This document shows, piece after piece, positions 36,711-48,384 of a stretch of DNA of 64,000 nt. The notes beneath the pieces were generated by a model, which saw only the letters and a list, made by a program, of their open reading frames with translations, was not told where the DNA came from and did no database searches. Source of the DNA: Trileptium ribeirensis (lineage: Eukaryota > Nematoda > Enoplea > Enoplida > Thoracostomopsidae); contig JASANE010018585.1 in NCBI GenBank assembly GCA_030248225.1, forward strand, positions 19,883 through 83,882. The letters are read 5' to 3'. The translations under genes were made by a program, and so were the position numbers. Position 1 is the first letter of the stretch. The number at the start of each line of letters is the position of its first letter.

Positions 36711-38744
36711 CCAAAGACATCATGCAAATCTGCTATTGCTTTACTTGACGACAGTCCCACTATATAGCCGGCTATACTGTGTTCCAGCTAAGTCCCACTG
36801 CTACGGCTATCTAACGTGTACAACCGTACCACAGATAAGTTTAATATAAGACATTATTGTACATAGTTATATAATTTTTCGTCTATGTGGTTTGTGCATG
36901 CACTGATAACTGTCTACTGACACATCTTACTAGGACTATTTACTTTGCATTTTAGTTTGTATTAGTTTAAAATCGTATTTTGTGCACAGATTTTATAGGA
37001 AACTTCTGTAATTTTCACAATTCTAATGTCAGATTCTTTACTATTTTTCATTATTTCAGCAAAATACTTTATCAGCCATACAAATTTTCAAGAAGTGTAC
37101 AGGTGTATGGCTGAGGCTGTCTTTGTGACATATTTTACTATAATAATTCTTGTTGTCATAATTTTGTATAGCCATGGCTGTTTTTGTAAGATTTTGAGGG
37201 GCTCGAATACTAGTCGTGAGTTTTGATTCCACACGAAATACTCACTTTTCTAGGAGATGTATAACTTGCTAATATGCAGGTTACACCTGAACTATAACGT
37301 AGCTCTGAAATATATGTCCGAATACTTTAATTAATTGGGACAACAATTGAAAACTGAACATATTAGTTAAATTTTATTATCGCCATTACACAAAACATTT
37401 TCAACAGCCCATTACTTTCTACAAAGCACGGTCTAAAGGAATGTCTCGATAGAGGTGTACACTAATGTAGATTGTTATTAAAAGATTTATCGAGACTTGC
37501 CCACAAGCAGTATCTCTTTCTCAAACATGTACCATCATTTTAATATAGCGTTTATCGTGTTCGGTAGATCAAGTAAATAATTCTCAACACACAAACATCT
37601 CTTACCTTATGTAGCAGTTTCTATAAAAGTTTCAAATTTTAAGCACCAATTCTTTTTCAAAATTTTGTCACAGTGTGCGGTGAATGCGCACATTTTTCTG
37701 CGAACGCTGTTTAAGTCAAACGAAACCAAGAGTTCTACAGCACGAGTTTTACTTTTGCTGTACTTGTACAAAGTTGAAACTTTTGACAGTAATGTATTAA
37801 GCGACTTACCGAAAATCTATGCTTAGTCAGAAAAAATGAAAACAGTGTCGCAACCGCCAGTGTTAGTGTTACTCTCAGACTAATGACAATATTTGAATGT
37901 ATGTATGTATAAAATGATTAACACCTGTTTCTAGCTTATACTGCAACGTTTTTGTTTCTGTTTCTATTATTTTCACTAATCATCATGGGATATCTATTTT
38001 GTCAAGTGATAAGCGTAGGTATTTTTTAATATTAATATTACTTATGATTGTGTGGGGAAGCTGTTTTATTTCCACCAACTTCAGATTAGGAATGAGTGAT
38101 CAGAAGTGGTTCTAAAAATACTATTTAACTTTAAAATGTGCAGTTTTTTTAAAAATGAATTTAGCTTTTATCACTATTATGAGCTGTTTGCATAGCATAT
38201 ATAACAGAAGACTATGCTACAACTATATCGTAGGTTAATTGCGGTATAGACACTGCTTTGCTATCTGTGCAGATGCACATATTAGTCCTGTCGGTTGTGC
38301 AGCTTGTTCGTTGAAACTTGTTCTGCAACACTCGTTATTTTGGACAAATCTGTGAACGCATGACAAGTGATGTTACAACACCTTTCGTCGCTTGTCTAAA
38401 ATTTTTTTGCTGTTTTATATTGTTCGAAAATTAAGAAGCATTTTAGCTGTATAAGCCAATTACCGGTTTATTGGTTGTTGGTCTATTCATAATGCCTTTG
38501 ACGGCATTATTTATAATATAATTTTACGGCACACAATCATGTGGCCAACGAAATATTTTGCTTGAAAAATATCGACCTATATGTTTGCCGGAGATTTTGT
38601 GAATAGACTTGCCTGAAACCTATGGTCCGACAACAGCTTCGTTGTGTGTGGTTTTTATTTAATAATTCGTACTGAATTATTAATACTTAGTTCATGACCA
38701 GATAGGTAATACACAAATATTGATCAGTATGCCAATAATTGTGA

Positions 38745-38815
38745 TGGTGTGGCTTAGTAGTTAGAGCACAGGTCTCACAATGATGTGGTACGTAGTAGCG
38801 TGTTCGGGCCCTCCT
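38745..38815 (+). pseudogene. tRNA-derived SINE head
   Basis: TGGTGTGGCTTAGTAGTTAG then AGCACAGG gives a good A box, and TGTTCGGGCC a B box, spaced as in a tRNA; the acceptor stem is not conserved. The following roughly 170 bases (to about 38990) may be the SINE body but I cannot confirm its end. Confidence 0.55.
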
Positions 38816-40831
38816 ATCTTCTTAATCTTCTTGGTCAAGAGGCTAAAGCCACGTGCTTCAGGATACCCACCTTTAAAATTGGTACGAGCTTGATCAGAAA
38901 CAGAGCATTCGTGTGGAAAACGGTATCCCTCTACGGCTTGTGCTTTCGGCAACTCTGGCTGAGATTACCTAGAATTGAAAGATAAGCACTCGCATCCTAA
39001 GTATAACTTGAATCACTTTTAATGTCAGTAATTGCTGTTGCCTGATCCTGTACCTCACTTTATATGACAGTAATTAATGGCTCGTTTAAAGTTTGGCATT
39101 GATCAAAAGTTGAAATCTATGCTACAATGGCTCCCGATTGATGTACGAAAATATCTTTTTTTCCTCCGTTGTGATTTAAAAGGTGGTCGTTCAGATATAT
39201 CCAAAACCGTGTATACAATATCCAACGAAGGCAACCCTGAGGGACTAAAGTGTAATGCATGCCATGCCGTTCTCCATATACTAAGCCTAAGCCTTAGCCT
39301 AAGCTAAGGTCTTTATGTGAGACATACACTAAATCTAAGTTTCGGGACTGCCGCCCCCTGAATCCACCGCTCTAAGCTTCTCTTTTTTAACGATATAACT
39401 TATTCCCCTCAAGGTTACATGGGCCGAATATCCTATGCCACCCTATACTAGACAGATGGAAATATTACAAATTTGCAAAATAAGCTGTGATTTGATGTTT
39501 CATTTCGTGCTGAGCGATACATACTCTAGTTACCGAACAACGAAACAGTAAAGTCCACATCGATATTTAAACAAACGGCTTCTCGGTTCGGTCTTGGAAA
39601 TTTCAGCTAATAGCCCAGTATAATAATATTTCTGTGTTTTGTCCGTCAGCATTTAGTTAATGTTATAGTATATGTCAAAGTTGTACATTGTAATGATAAC
39701 ATTGCGTTTGGGTCATGGTAGCTAATTCAGTTAGGTTTAATCTTATGTCTGCATATTATCATCATGTGTATTTAACTAACCGAGTTTGTAAATATCTTAA
39801 ATATATTGACTACAATACAATTTATTATTAAACGCCGCTATTTGGCAATAGACGGAGATTTATTGAAATAAGCGTTTTTAAATATCGACAATTGTGGTGT
39901 GATCGCTCACTGAATATTTTATCAGCTCAGCGGTGTTCTCCACCCCGTCTGCAAGTTGTACTGATATTGCCTCTTGTAAATACGTTAGATTGTCAATGTG
40001 ACGGTGTGCGACACTTAAAATTCTTACACACCGCATGAATTTCAAAAGTAGTTCACGGTCATACAAATCCTGGTTTTTGTTCAGATAACCTTATACCTAA
40101 ATGAGCATCAAATAACTTTGAACATGATTTTAAATACTCGTATGTGAGACCACGCAGGACATGAAGTGTGGCGGTTGAGAAATTTATGAAAAGCTGAACC
40201 CAAGAAAGCATAAGTACTATGATGTGAATATAGAACACTAAAAAACTGTCATTACTAAGTGGGACCCGAAACCGCAATTACTCGGTATTTCTCTAATATT
40301 ATTAGGATAGTTTTATGCATTAGCTTTTAAACCGCAGTCATTGCTGCAGCAAATGCAGAGAGGTAACTAAATCTTAGGCAATAGTGCAGCCTTGAGTGAA
40401 GAATTTAAATCAAGTAGAAGTAGCATACAAATTTCGTTGAAGGTCCCTACCTGTCAGAGACAGGTTCAACAACATTTTTATGAAGAGTTCGAACTCGTTG
40501 GAAATGTCTCCGCCAAATTCCTGAACGTGACTATGTTATGCAATGCTTTTGAAGCAGCAGTTATATGACGTAAATTAAAGCAAAGGAACGATGCATGGGG
40601 AAACCATTTTGGTTCGACCTCGGAGTCGTTTCAAGACGAAGTTCTGGGTGCGCTCCTGGCTTGGTTTACATCCAGCTTTGCATTCAGAACACCGCAAGCG
40701 TCACAATCACACTTTACTCGATTAAAAGTTTCTGCCATTATAGAAATTGATAGTCCTCCGGCTAAAGTTTATTAGTGGCATTAAATCATCGATATTATCA
40801 TCGATATTGATTGATAATTTATCTGTGTCAG

Positions 40832-40970
40832 CAAAATCGTGGAATTTGAAGAAGAACTCCGTGTTGTCGGTAACAATTTGAAATCGCTCGAAGTGAGCGA
40901 AGAAAAGGCTCTCCAACGTGAAGACTCGTATGAAGAGCAAATAAGGGTCCTGTCACAGCGCCTAAAGGAG
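40832..40970 (+). CDS. tpm: tropomyosin exon 6b
   Basis: Alternative for residues 188-234: N + [20 protein letters not shown] to RVLSQRLKE; 139 nt, acceptor GTGTCAG, donor [24 protein letters not shown] matches nematode tropomyosin almost residue for residue from memory, making 6b the ancestral-type copy and 6a the derived one. Confidence 0.96.
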
Positions 40971-43029
40971 GTTTGTACGTGTTGATTGTTCTAGTACTAA
41001 TTAACCTGAATTTATGTTTTTGTTTGTATTTTTAGTTTTGTTTATTATATATTTTGTTTGTTTATTCTGACTATTTTGGTGCAGTTGTTTTTAACGATCT
41101 AAAATTTTATGCTTTTGGATGCATGCTAAATATGAAACGGGTCCTGTGTTGTGTCCAATCAATGTATGGTGGTATATATATCAATATATGAGGAATATAT
41201 GATATATATAACACTAAATATTCACTGTTGGCAGAATAGGCAGCAATCATATTCAGAGCTTGTCTTGACCCATTGTTTTAACACACTGCTGTTTACAACT
41301 ACGCAAGTAGTATATGAACAGAGCGATTTAAAGCATGATCAGGACGTATAAAGTGTATAGCTTCGTCAGTTAGAATGCTGCAATGGTATGATACCTAGAA
41401 ATTTGCTAATTAAATTTCTAGGGTTTGTTATCTGTGTTCGCTTATTTTATTTAATTTTAGGTATGACAATTGAATGTTTGTTTATAAACACTTAGAAGTG
41501 ATTTATGCCAACAGGGACAGGAACGAGAGTGGCCATTTCGTGGCCCTATTTCGGTAGCCAAATTTTGCAATAATGCCTGGGGACATACACTGGTGTTCAT
41601 ATAAGACCTAAAGTAATTTTTAATATTTTAAAAAAGGACTGAAATTAGTTTTGGAGTTTTGCGCCTCGGACATATTATAATTCTGAAAAACCACATCAGG
41701 TGCCTTCCCCAACTACGTGCAATAATGTTTTATAGCAGAATATGAATGCCCTTACTGTCCCTATTTTTTGGGGAGTGTGACATTATTTAGATTTTCCATA
41801 TTATCGCGCGGACTTCGTCATGGTGGATTTCGGCCTTTCCGCCATTAAGTTTATTTCTTCCACCGTGGTCGTGGACCATCGGCTTTGACCATACACCTTC
41901 ATTGAGAGAGAGTGGGATTATCTCCTCTGAGCCTTGAACCCGTCCCATCGAGGCGTTGCCGATGACCACTTGGGAGGCAGCCTGATCCCCTTCTGAGTCT
42001 CCGCATAGCCCCCTTCCTCCCTCCCCCGAGTGTCATAGGTGCAAATGAAATACTGGGAAAAATAGTAGAAAGTTGTGGGAAAATCTGCAAAAATTGGGGA
42101 AATTGGTCACAGTTGAAGGAAAATTTTGAAAAACTAAGCAAAATTTTGAGTAGCACAATTTTTCAAAATTTATTCTCCCTGGCGATCCGCCAGCCCCACC
42201 TCACCTCCCCCCCTCTGCACCACTCGCTATTCCCCCTGGGATTTTGGAGCTCGTTCATGTATGAACTTAGACCGCCACCACATTCATGAATCACCAAACT
42301 TACATCTTACCTAGGTCTTCCACCACTAAATTCGAACCTGGATAATGTATAAGGTTAGTGGTCCATCCATGCACGTGGTGGGAGTCAAAGCCAGTGGACT
42401 GAAAGCATGGACGAAAGAAGGATACGTCTTGTTTATAGCCTACGATGTCGGTCACAAAGCTGTAGTGAGGCAAGGCCAAAAATCTACTACTCGTAACACA
42501 CACGATAATATATAATTAATACCTGAAATGTCACGCTCATAGACGCAGATCCTAAGTGCAGATATCCCAGCACAAAAAATTAGATAACGTAAACATCAGA
42601 ACCCTAGGCAGGAAAACTAAATACCGCTTTGTATTCTCCAAACTTCTCAACCCCGACCTGCCCCTCTCAAAAAATTGCTCACATTTGCCAAACCTTACAT
42701 GTAATCTGCGCCAATGGCCGTACTCTTCATCAAATAATGCTATCTTGCGCTTTTCCTTATACTGATACTATAGCAAATTCCCTGCTTCCCCACTTAACGT
42801 ATTTAGTTAGGTGTTTCCTCTTTCCAGCCTCGAATGATCGCATGTTTTATCTATAAGCCCAAGACTAAACCTAAGGGTAAGCCTACGCTTATTCTGAGCG
42901 TCTGGGCCCACAATAAACGTGAAATTTTTGTACTGTGGTGAACATATCAGGTTCTGCACCACCTCCTCTGTTGTTGAACCTTTCTGATATGATCCAATTC
43001 AAGTACTAAACTGACAATTTTGTTTTAAG
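40971..43029 (+). other. intron 6b-7
   Basis: 2.1-kb intron. Holds a GC-rich/A-rich dispersed repeat (41860-42270) and a tRNA-like B-box motif on the minus strand near 42330-42340. No other exon seen. Confidence 0.55.
41860..42270 (+). repeat. GC-rich/A-rich dispersed repeat, copy 4
   Basis: Head GTGGGATTATCTCCTC with CCTTGAACCCGTCCC, middle GGGAAAAATAGTAGAAAGTT and GCAAAAATTGGGGAAATTGG, tail TTTTTCAAAATTTATTCTCC then CTGGCGATCCGCC and C-rich sequence. It ends in CTCCCTGGGATTTTGGAGCTC-type sequence shared with the 46.4-kb copy (TTTTCGGAGCTC). Confidence 0.65.
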
Positions 43030-43099
43030 GCAGAAACGCGCGCTGAATTCGCTGAACGATCCGTACAAAAACTGCAGAAGGAAGTTGATCGTCTTGAAG
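43030..43099 (+). CDS. tpm: tropomyosin exon 7 (last common exon)
   Basis: Encodes residues 235-257: [20 protein letters not shown] then RLE, plus one base of codon 258. 70 nt, the conserved size. Acceptor GTTTTAAG, donor GTAAGT, the only full consensus donor in the gene. Identical to the nematode/arthropod pattern. It can splice to any of three terminal exons, each starting with the two bases that complete Asp258. Confidence 0.96.
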
Positions 43100-44161
43100 G
43101 TAAGTAGTTTTGTGTTTTGCTACTTTTCTAATAAACTTACACGGAACAATGATACCCGAAACAATTTAAAAGCCAAGGTAATCTGCGTCATGTTAAGTTC
43201 AGGCTGTGACAACTTATATTTGTGTGGATTTGTTGTGGTATATAACGTGGTTGTGGTATGTTTAGCACGAAATGATTTGTAGGAATGTGGCGCTTACAGA
43301 CTTGCATTAGGCGGTAACTAGAGCGATATCCTATGGCACCCCCTACCATAGAGTGGTCGTGTTGGCCAAAATGATTTTTTGTTTATTATCCGTCCAATAA
43401 TACCCCATCCTTCCTTATTACCATTTATGTTTGTCACTATTGTATTCCATATTATCTCTTTTACCATAACGCGCATTCCATGTAACTTTCTATTCATGTA
43501 AAAATAAATCTCAAATTCGCATTCCCCTAATATTTCACATCACTGAAACTTCTCGCATCGCCTCAAACTTCGGAAGGAATCTACACCACTGCAAATAAAA
43601 GGCTTAATTATTTGGGCATACATTTCAACGTCGCTTCACCTGTAATAATTAGGCATAGTGTACTATGTTTTATAGTAGTTGTACTTACTGTACGTACGTA
43701 CTAGTACTAACTTAGGCCACAAAACTTAATTCAAGGCAAATCGTTAGTGGGCTCGGTTAAATAAGCTTCTATGGCAAAACGTGAAACCCTAAAGTTTTGT
43801 ATGTATTTTATTTATCCATGCTTCCCCTTATTTCGGCTATGCTATCGACTTCTTATTTGGTTTAACCGAATGTAAGAGCAGGTTATAACACAATGCCTCA
43901 GCGAAAGGATGCCCATACTGCAGCGAGTATTCTGTCACGTCATATTGGTAATATGTTGTAAACCGTAAATAGTATAATAGTTTTTTGTATCTGCAATATT
44001 TCGACAACCATCGTAATAACCTATTTAGTTGGTTAGTTTTATTTTATTTTTTGTTCTATTTTATATTGTATTGCGAAACTTTTATTTTGTTTGTGTTCTA
44101 CGTTTTTTTATTTTTGACGTCATAATTGCAAGATATGTTAAATATATTATACATAATACAG
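43100..44161 (+). other. intron 7-9a
   Basis: 1062-nt AT-rich intron. No other exon or element recognised. Confidence 0.6.
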
Positions 44162-44247
44162 ATGATCTTCTTACAACCAAAGAAAAGGGTCGCCTACTTG
44201 TATCTGAAATCGAAGATACCGTCAAGGAAGTCACAGCCATCCTTTAA
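44162..44247 (+). CDS. tpm: tropomyosin terminal exon 9a
   Basis: C-terminal cassette DDLLTTKEKGRLLVSEIEDT then VKEVTAIL and TAA; 28 residues, one more than the usual 27, giving a 285-residue long isoform. Acceptor TAATACAG with a weak pyrimidine tract. It shares -TVKE(V/I)- with exon 9b and lacks the ELDQTF.ELSG end of muscle-type tropomyosin. The C-terminus forms the head-to-tail overlap and binds troponin T in muscle, so this exon should alter filament end-to-end contact. Codon usage and heptads fit a real exon. Confidence 0.88.
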
Positions 44248-44423
44248 GTCGACTCCGTATTTAGTTGCCGTAATAATGAGAAGTTTTATTTCGAAGGTCA
44301 TGCAGTGTTTCTTCATGCCTTGGTCCTTTACACATTTCGTCGCATATATTCAAATATACACTCAATATAAATATTTTCCATCGTTTCCATTGTGTGTGTT
44401 CTTTATGACAAAAAATATTTCAA

Positions 44424-44640
44424 GTTTCATAGGTCTAACTCCGTGGCGTACATGACAGCGGGGTGAGCACTTGACGAAAGGTACCTTCTAAATACGCTGG
44501 ATAGTTTCCAGCTCTATTTTAGGTTTCATAGGTCTAAATCTATGGTGTACATGACAACAGAGTGTGTAGTGGACGGAAAGGTACCTATTGAATACGCCGG
44601 ATCGTTTCCACCTTTATTTTAGGTTTCATAGATCATAAAT
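44424..44640 (+). repeat. ~99-bp tandem repeat, two copies plus a stub
   Basis: GTTTCATAGGTCTAA...GGCGTACATGACA...GGTACCTTCTAAATACGC begins at 44424, 44523 and (partial) 44623. It lies in the likely 3' UTR of exon 9a transcripts. Confidence 0.85.
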
Positions 44641-44672
44641 GCTTTGAATTTTCAAGCTATAACAGTTTACAA

Positions 44673-44678
44673 AATAAA
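44673..44678 (+). terminator. candidate poly(A) signal for exon 9a
   Basis: AATAAA about 430 nt after the exon 9a stop codon and before exon 9b. It would place the tandem repeat in the 3' UTR. Confidence 0.4.
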
Positions 44679-45139
44679 ACTCAATAGAGTAATTTACATA
44701 GCGTTGTTTATAAATCTTAGCTTTAAAATCTTAATTTGAAGAAAATTTACCTTTGGCTAATAATGTTCATTAAACTTCATTGACAATAATGTTTTTGAGC
44801 TGATAACTTTGTACTCTTTATTAAAATTTTGGAGTCGTTATAACCATAGCACGATTCTGACGGCTTATAACCTGTTCGTACACCTTTTCGCACAGGAATT
44901 TTTTTATAATTTAGAATCAGGGACCTGCTGTTCTAAACTTTATAATCTATTGGTTTTGCTTGCATTAAATTATTTTGAGCAAGAAAGATTAGTCAGTGTG
45001 AATTTATCCTACCAAGCAGGTTATGTTTCTCAGTGTGTGTTTCTAGTCCACTTGATGCAGTCACATCACACGAAATTGACACGCAGTATTAAATTCAGAA
45101 TTCAAATTCATTTGCCTACCTAAATTTCTGATAAAACAG

Positions 45140-45222
45140 ACGATCTAGTTTCGGCAAAAGAACAGGCTCGAGCGCTAAATGAAGAAGTTGAAATGACGGT
45201 CAAAGAAATCCAAGGCAACTAA
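45140..45222 (+). CDS. tpm: tropomyosin terminal exon 9b
   Basis: C-terminal cassette DDLVSAKEQARALNEEVEMT then VKEIQGN and TAA; 27 residues, total 284. Acceptor ATAAAACAG. Closest relative in the window is 9a, 0.9 kb upstream, so the two probably arose by tandem duplication. It differs from muscle-type 9c over most of its length while keeping the Asp258 junction and heptad spacing. Probably a non-muscle or tissue-specific end. Confidence 0.9.
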
Positions 45223-46369
45223 CCGGATCAATTCGACTGACTCGTCAACGTCTCTAAACTCGATTCCTTTGTTCACTGATTTTGTTTCATTATTCTTGTA
45301 CATCAAACCGGTAATTGAAGGAATGAACAAAATTGGATACTTCTTACAATTTCTTTTTCTATCACGCTGTATTATTAGTACTTTGACACTCTTGCAACAA
45401 CGGTGTATTGTAAAAAGTTTCCTTTTCAATTTCCGAGTAGTGCTATATCATCTTGTTAAAGAGAAGCCGATGTCTAACGAGACACGCTCGATAGAAAATT
45501 TCTACAACAGCGGCTTACTACACTTGTAGTTTAATTCTATCTTCTCCTTTTCGAACGAGCTGTGTTATGACAAAGTGCATCCAGAAATATACATAAAGTT
45601 AAGTTAATATACAGCTATTTTTAATTTATCAATTTTGTCCTGAACTGTAATAGATATAACAAATTTTCTAGTTCAGCCATGACCGACATCTGTCTCAACA
45701 GCACAATGATTAAGGTCCAGAATTTTTTTGAAGACTTTCATTGACCTAGGTTTTGTTATGTGGCTCACTAACGGTTATTATTACAGTGCTCATTATCAAT
45801 TGCTTGCCTAGCGCGGGGAAAGAGTGTACGATTTGTGAGCTCGTTTCCTGTGGCGAAGTCCTAAAATGGACTTGCTGTATTCATTTTGACGTTTCAGAAA
45901 GGGAACAATACAGCTGCAGCAACACCTTAAGGCGAAGATTTTTAGTATATATCAAGACTGTAGGCTCTTTTTCGCGACTGCCAATAAACGAAAAATTAAA
46001 AGTTTTAAAATTTGGAAATCACAACTTCGAAGAATTTAAGTTAGAAATGACGTATTGACCCTTTGTAGTCGAATACCTAGCAGTTGCGCTAATCGGTCCA
46101 TGCCACAGAAATACAATTGCTATTACTGTGTTCAGTCGCACCGAAAACCATTAGACCTGCTCTTGTCCCCTTCCTACGCCGTCAAATTAAGGAAGCGGCA
46201 AAATTTGACATTTTAATCTCAAAATTAAGCTTTTAGCCCCGCCATCCCACAAGGTTAATGTCATACTCAACGGAACCTACAGAAATCAAAATGGAACCAA
46301 CGCATTTAGCCTAGTCAATGAATCTATACTCTCACCGATCGCTGCAAACAAGCAAAAAAACAGACTTTG

Positions 46370-46770
46370 TCATATATCCTCACATGGGAGACAGGGGGAT
46401 TATTCCCTGCGACTCGGACCCCTCCGCGAGAGCTCGGGTCCCACTCCTGGGATGTAGTCTGATCTACCCTTTAGTCTTGGCATCTTAAACCTCACACTCC
46501 TCCCGCCCCTCCGTGGGCGGACAATTTTGGCAAAAATAGGGAAATTTGCCAAGTTGGGTGAAAATGAGCAAAAATTAGTTGAAAAACGAAAATTGGGGAC
46601 AAATTGGTAAAATGAGTGCCAAAAATTTTTGAGAATATGAGTTATATACAAAAAATTTCAAAAATCAATCCACCTGACGAAATCCGCTGACAGACGGATC
46701 CCCTTTACGACTACCCCTCTCCTTCCATTGCACCTATTATTGCCTGGGTTTTCGGAGCTCTCCCATGAAT
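46370..46770 (+). repeat. GC-rich/A-rich dispersed repeat, copy 5
   Basis: Head CAGGGGGATTATTCCCTGCG, GC-rich part, middle GGCAAAAATAGGGAAATTTG and repeated GAGCAAAAATTAG-type units, tail TTTCAAAAATCAATCCACCT then GACGAAATCCGC and TTTTCGGAGCTC. It is the best-preserved copy I see. Confidence 0.65.
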
Positions 46771-47049
46771 GTATTTTGCGAAGATTTTGAAAATATAAAC
46801 TTTCCGTTATTTTTAAACTTTGCTCCTTATCTCATACTATACGCCTGGATCGGCGTATCGTATTCCCAACGACCATAACATCTGGAGTGTAATGACTGAA
46901 AAAAGAACAAAAAGAATAAAACCAAAAATCAAAATCAAAATCCGGTATCTGATTACTAAGTCATGTAATAATTGCGGCACTATAACAACCGATGCCTAAT
47001 ATAATATACAAAACGAAAATTGATTTCGCTTGGAGCGTAAGTGCATCTT

Positions 47050-47215
47050 GGTCGTTGTCAAAAGTAGTAAAAGGCATAACTAGGTGACCATATCTCTGCG
47101 GCGAAATCGCATAGTGGGCTATGCTTCTTTTCTATATGGCTGTAGATTTAGTACAAAAATTGCTTATATTTCTTTGAATTTAGTGCATTAAAAGCGCACG
47201 GTAGCTAGGAAATCT
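47050..47215 (+). repeat. dispersed repeat, copy 2 of 2
   Basis: GGTGACCATATCTCTGCGGC, GAAATCGCATAGTGGGCTAT and AAAAGCGCACGGTAG align with 34180-34350. Homology may begin further upstream (GTCAAAAGTAGTAAAAGGCA versus ACCAAAAGTAATAAAAGTCA). Confidence 0.75.
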
Positions 47216-48020
47216 ATTATGCGTCAAATGAAAAATGCAAAAATCTTTCAATCTAGTGAATACTTTTTTGGGACAGACAGGCAAAAACGAATTTTTTGCA
47301 CAGTCCTACGTTGTTTGAGGACAATATGCCAGTACTGTTAAAAATCATGTGTAGGTTCTAGTCTTCTGATCAGTATAATATCTAAGATGTGCATGGTCAT
47401 TTTCTTTTCTTATTTTACTTCTGATTTAGTATTTAGGGATCTTTTGTTTTATACATGTTTTGTTTTATTATAATTTTAATTTAATTTCATGATTTTGTTT
47501 ATATAAGAACAAGTATCTTTCGCATAGAAAGGTATAGTGGTTTTGTACTACTCAAAGATGTATCGGAGTATTTTAAAAATCATAATTAAATAAATCATAT
47601 AATCGGTAAATCTTTATGACCGCAAAGTGTTCACATTTTTTCTATTGTCCTACACTGATTTTCTTGTCTTTTAATTTAACTAAATTTTAACTAACTATTA
47701 ATTTTTACGTATGGTTTTCACTCTCACCACGCCCAAGCCATGCTTTTATGTAATTCAGGTGTGTTAGCGATTCGGATATGTACATTTCTGTGTAGTATTC
47801 ACGTAATTTCGATTTTACGCTATCAAATCACGATTAGCTGTTGCGTGCCGCACGGCTTAATTGCATTAGGTGATAATAATGACGATCTTTTCGGTTTTGT
47901 TGACTGCTACCAATTTTGTTCAAAATTAGGTATTAAGCGTAGTTTTTACTGTTGATTTCGAAAATACAACTGATTTTATCGAGAACTAAAAAATATCTAA
48001 AAAATTTTAGAAATATTTTC

Positions 48021-48095
48021 TCAGGTTTTGAACCTACGCACCAAAATTGCAAATTATAACGACTCGGACACCTTAACCACTCTGCCAACCTTTTA
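48021..48095 (-). pseudogene. tRNA-Ser/Leu-like sequence in left TIR of transposon 1
   Basis: Minus strand reads GGTTGGCAGAGTGGTTAAGG (A box) and GTAGGTTCAAAACCTGAG (B box and T arm) with a long variable-arm-sized spacer, as in type II tRNAs. The anticodon stem does not pair, so it is not a functional tRNA. Confidence 0.7.
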
Positions 48096-48228
48096 AGCGA
48101 ATATCAGCGTCCGAAACTTTTAGTCTAATATCAAGTTTTTCACGTAAGACGTTTTGTTTACTCATAATTTTTAAACCGCGGACGCTTGTGTACTAACTAA
48201 TTGTAAATCGCCTGAAGTATTAGATTTA

Positions 48229-48359
48229 ATAGCCCTTGCGAGGGCTGTTGGGATAATGTGTAGCTCTTAAAAGGGCTGTTGGGATAACGATAAATGTAGC
48301 CCTTAAAAGGGCTGATGGGATAACGATAAATGTAGCCCTTAAGAGCGCTGATGGGATAT
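48229..48359 (+). repeat. palindromic ~36-bp tandem repeat inside transposon 1
   Basis: Four units of TAGCCCTTAAAAGGGCTGAT then GGGATAACGATAAATG, each with the self-complementary core AGCCCTTAAAAGGGCT. Transposon 2 keeps only a shorter version (about 52568-52632). Confidence 0.85.
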
Positions 48360-48384
48360 ATACAGCTAGGTTTCGTTGTTTTGA

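Larger units (their letters stand above)
36329..40831 (+). other. intron 6a-6b
   Basis: 4.5-kb intron. Contains a GC-rich/A-rich dispersed repeat (about 36510-36710), a tRNA-derived SINE head (38745-38815) and a short CTAAGCCTAAGCCTTAGCC run near 39283-39308. No other exon seen. Confidence 0.55.
45223..47883 (+). other. 3' flank of exon 9b and spacer to the transposon region
   Basis: Holds the likely 3' UTR of exon 9b. AATAAA at 45983-45988 is the first canonical poly(A) signal I see, about 760 nt away. An open stretch of about 100 codons at 45753-46058 encodes a hydrophobic start and a cysteine cluster (KECTICELVSCG, WTCC) but has no ATG in frame, so it is not called as a gene. Dispersed repeats lie at 46370-46770 and 47050-47215. 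Confidence 0.5.

Noticed and set aside
39283..39308. CTAAGCCTAAGCC run resembling the nematode telomere repeat (TTAGGC)
   Set aside because: Only two or three imperfect units, mixed with the opposite-strand motif; too short to call interstitial telomere.
42320..42381. Minus-strand tRNA-like sequence with 7-bp ends CCACCAC/GTGGTGG and B box GGTTCGAAT
   Set aside because: Only 62 nt, no proper A box or anticodon arm; likely a chance or badly decayed SINE fragment.
45753..46058. Possible small secreted cysteine-rich protein after exon 9b
   Set aside because: The frame begins at TTG with an upstream TAG and has no in-frame ATG at the hydrophobic start; an exon role after TTATTATTACAG is possible but unsupported.
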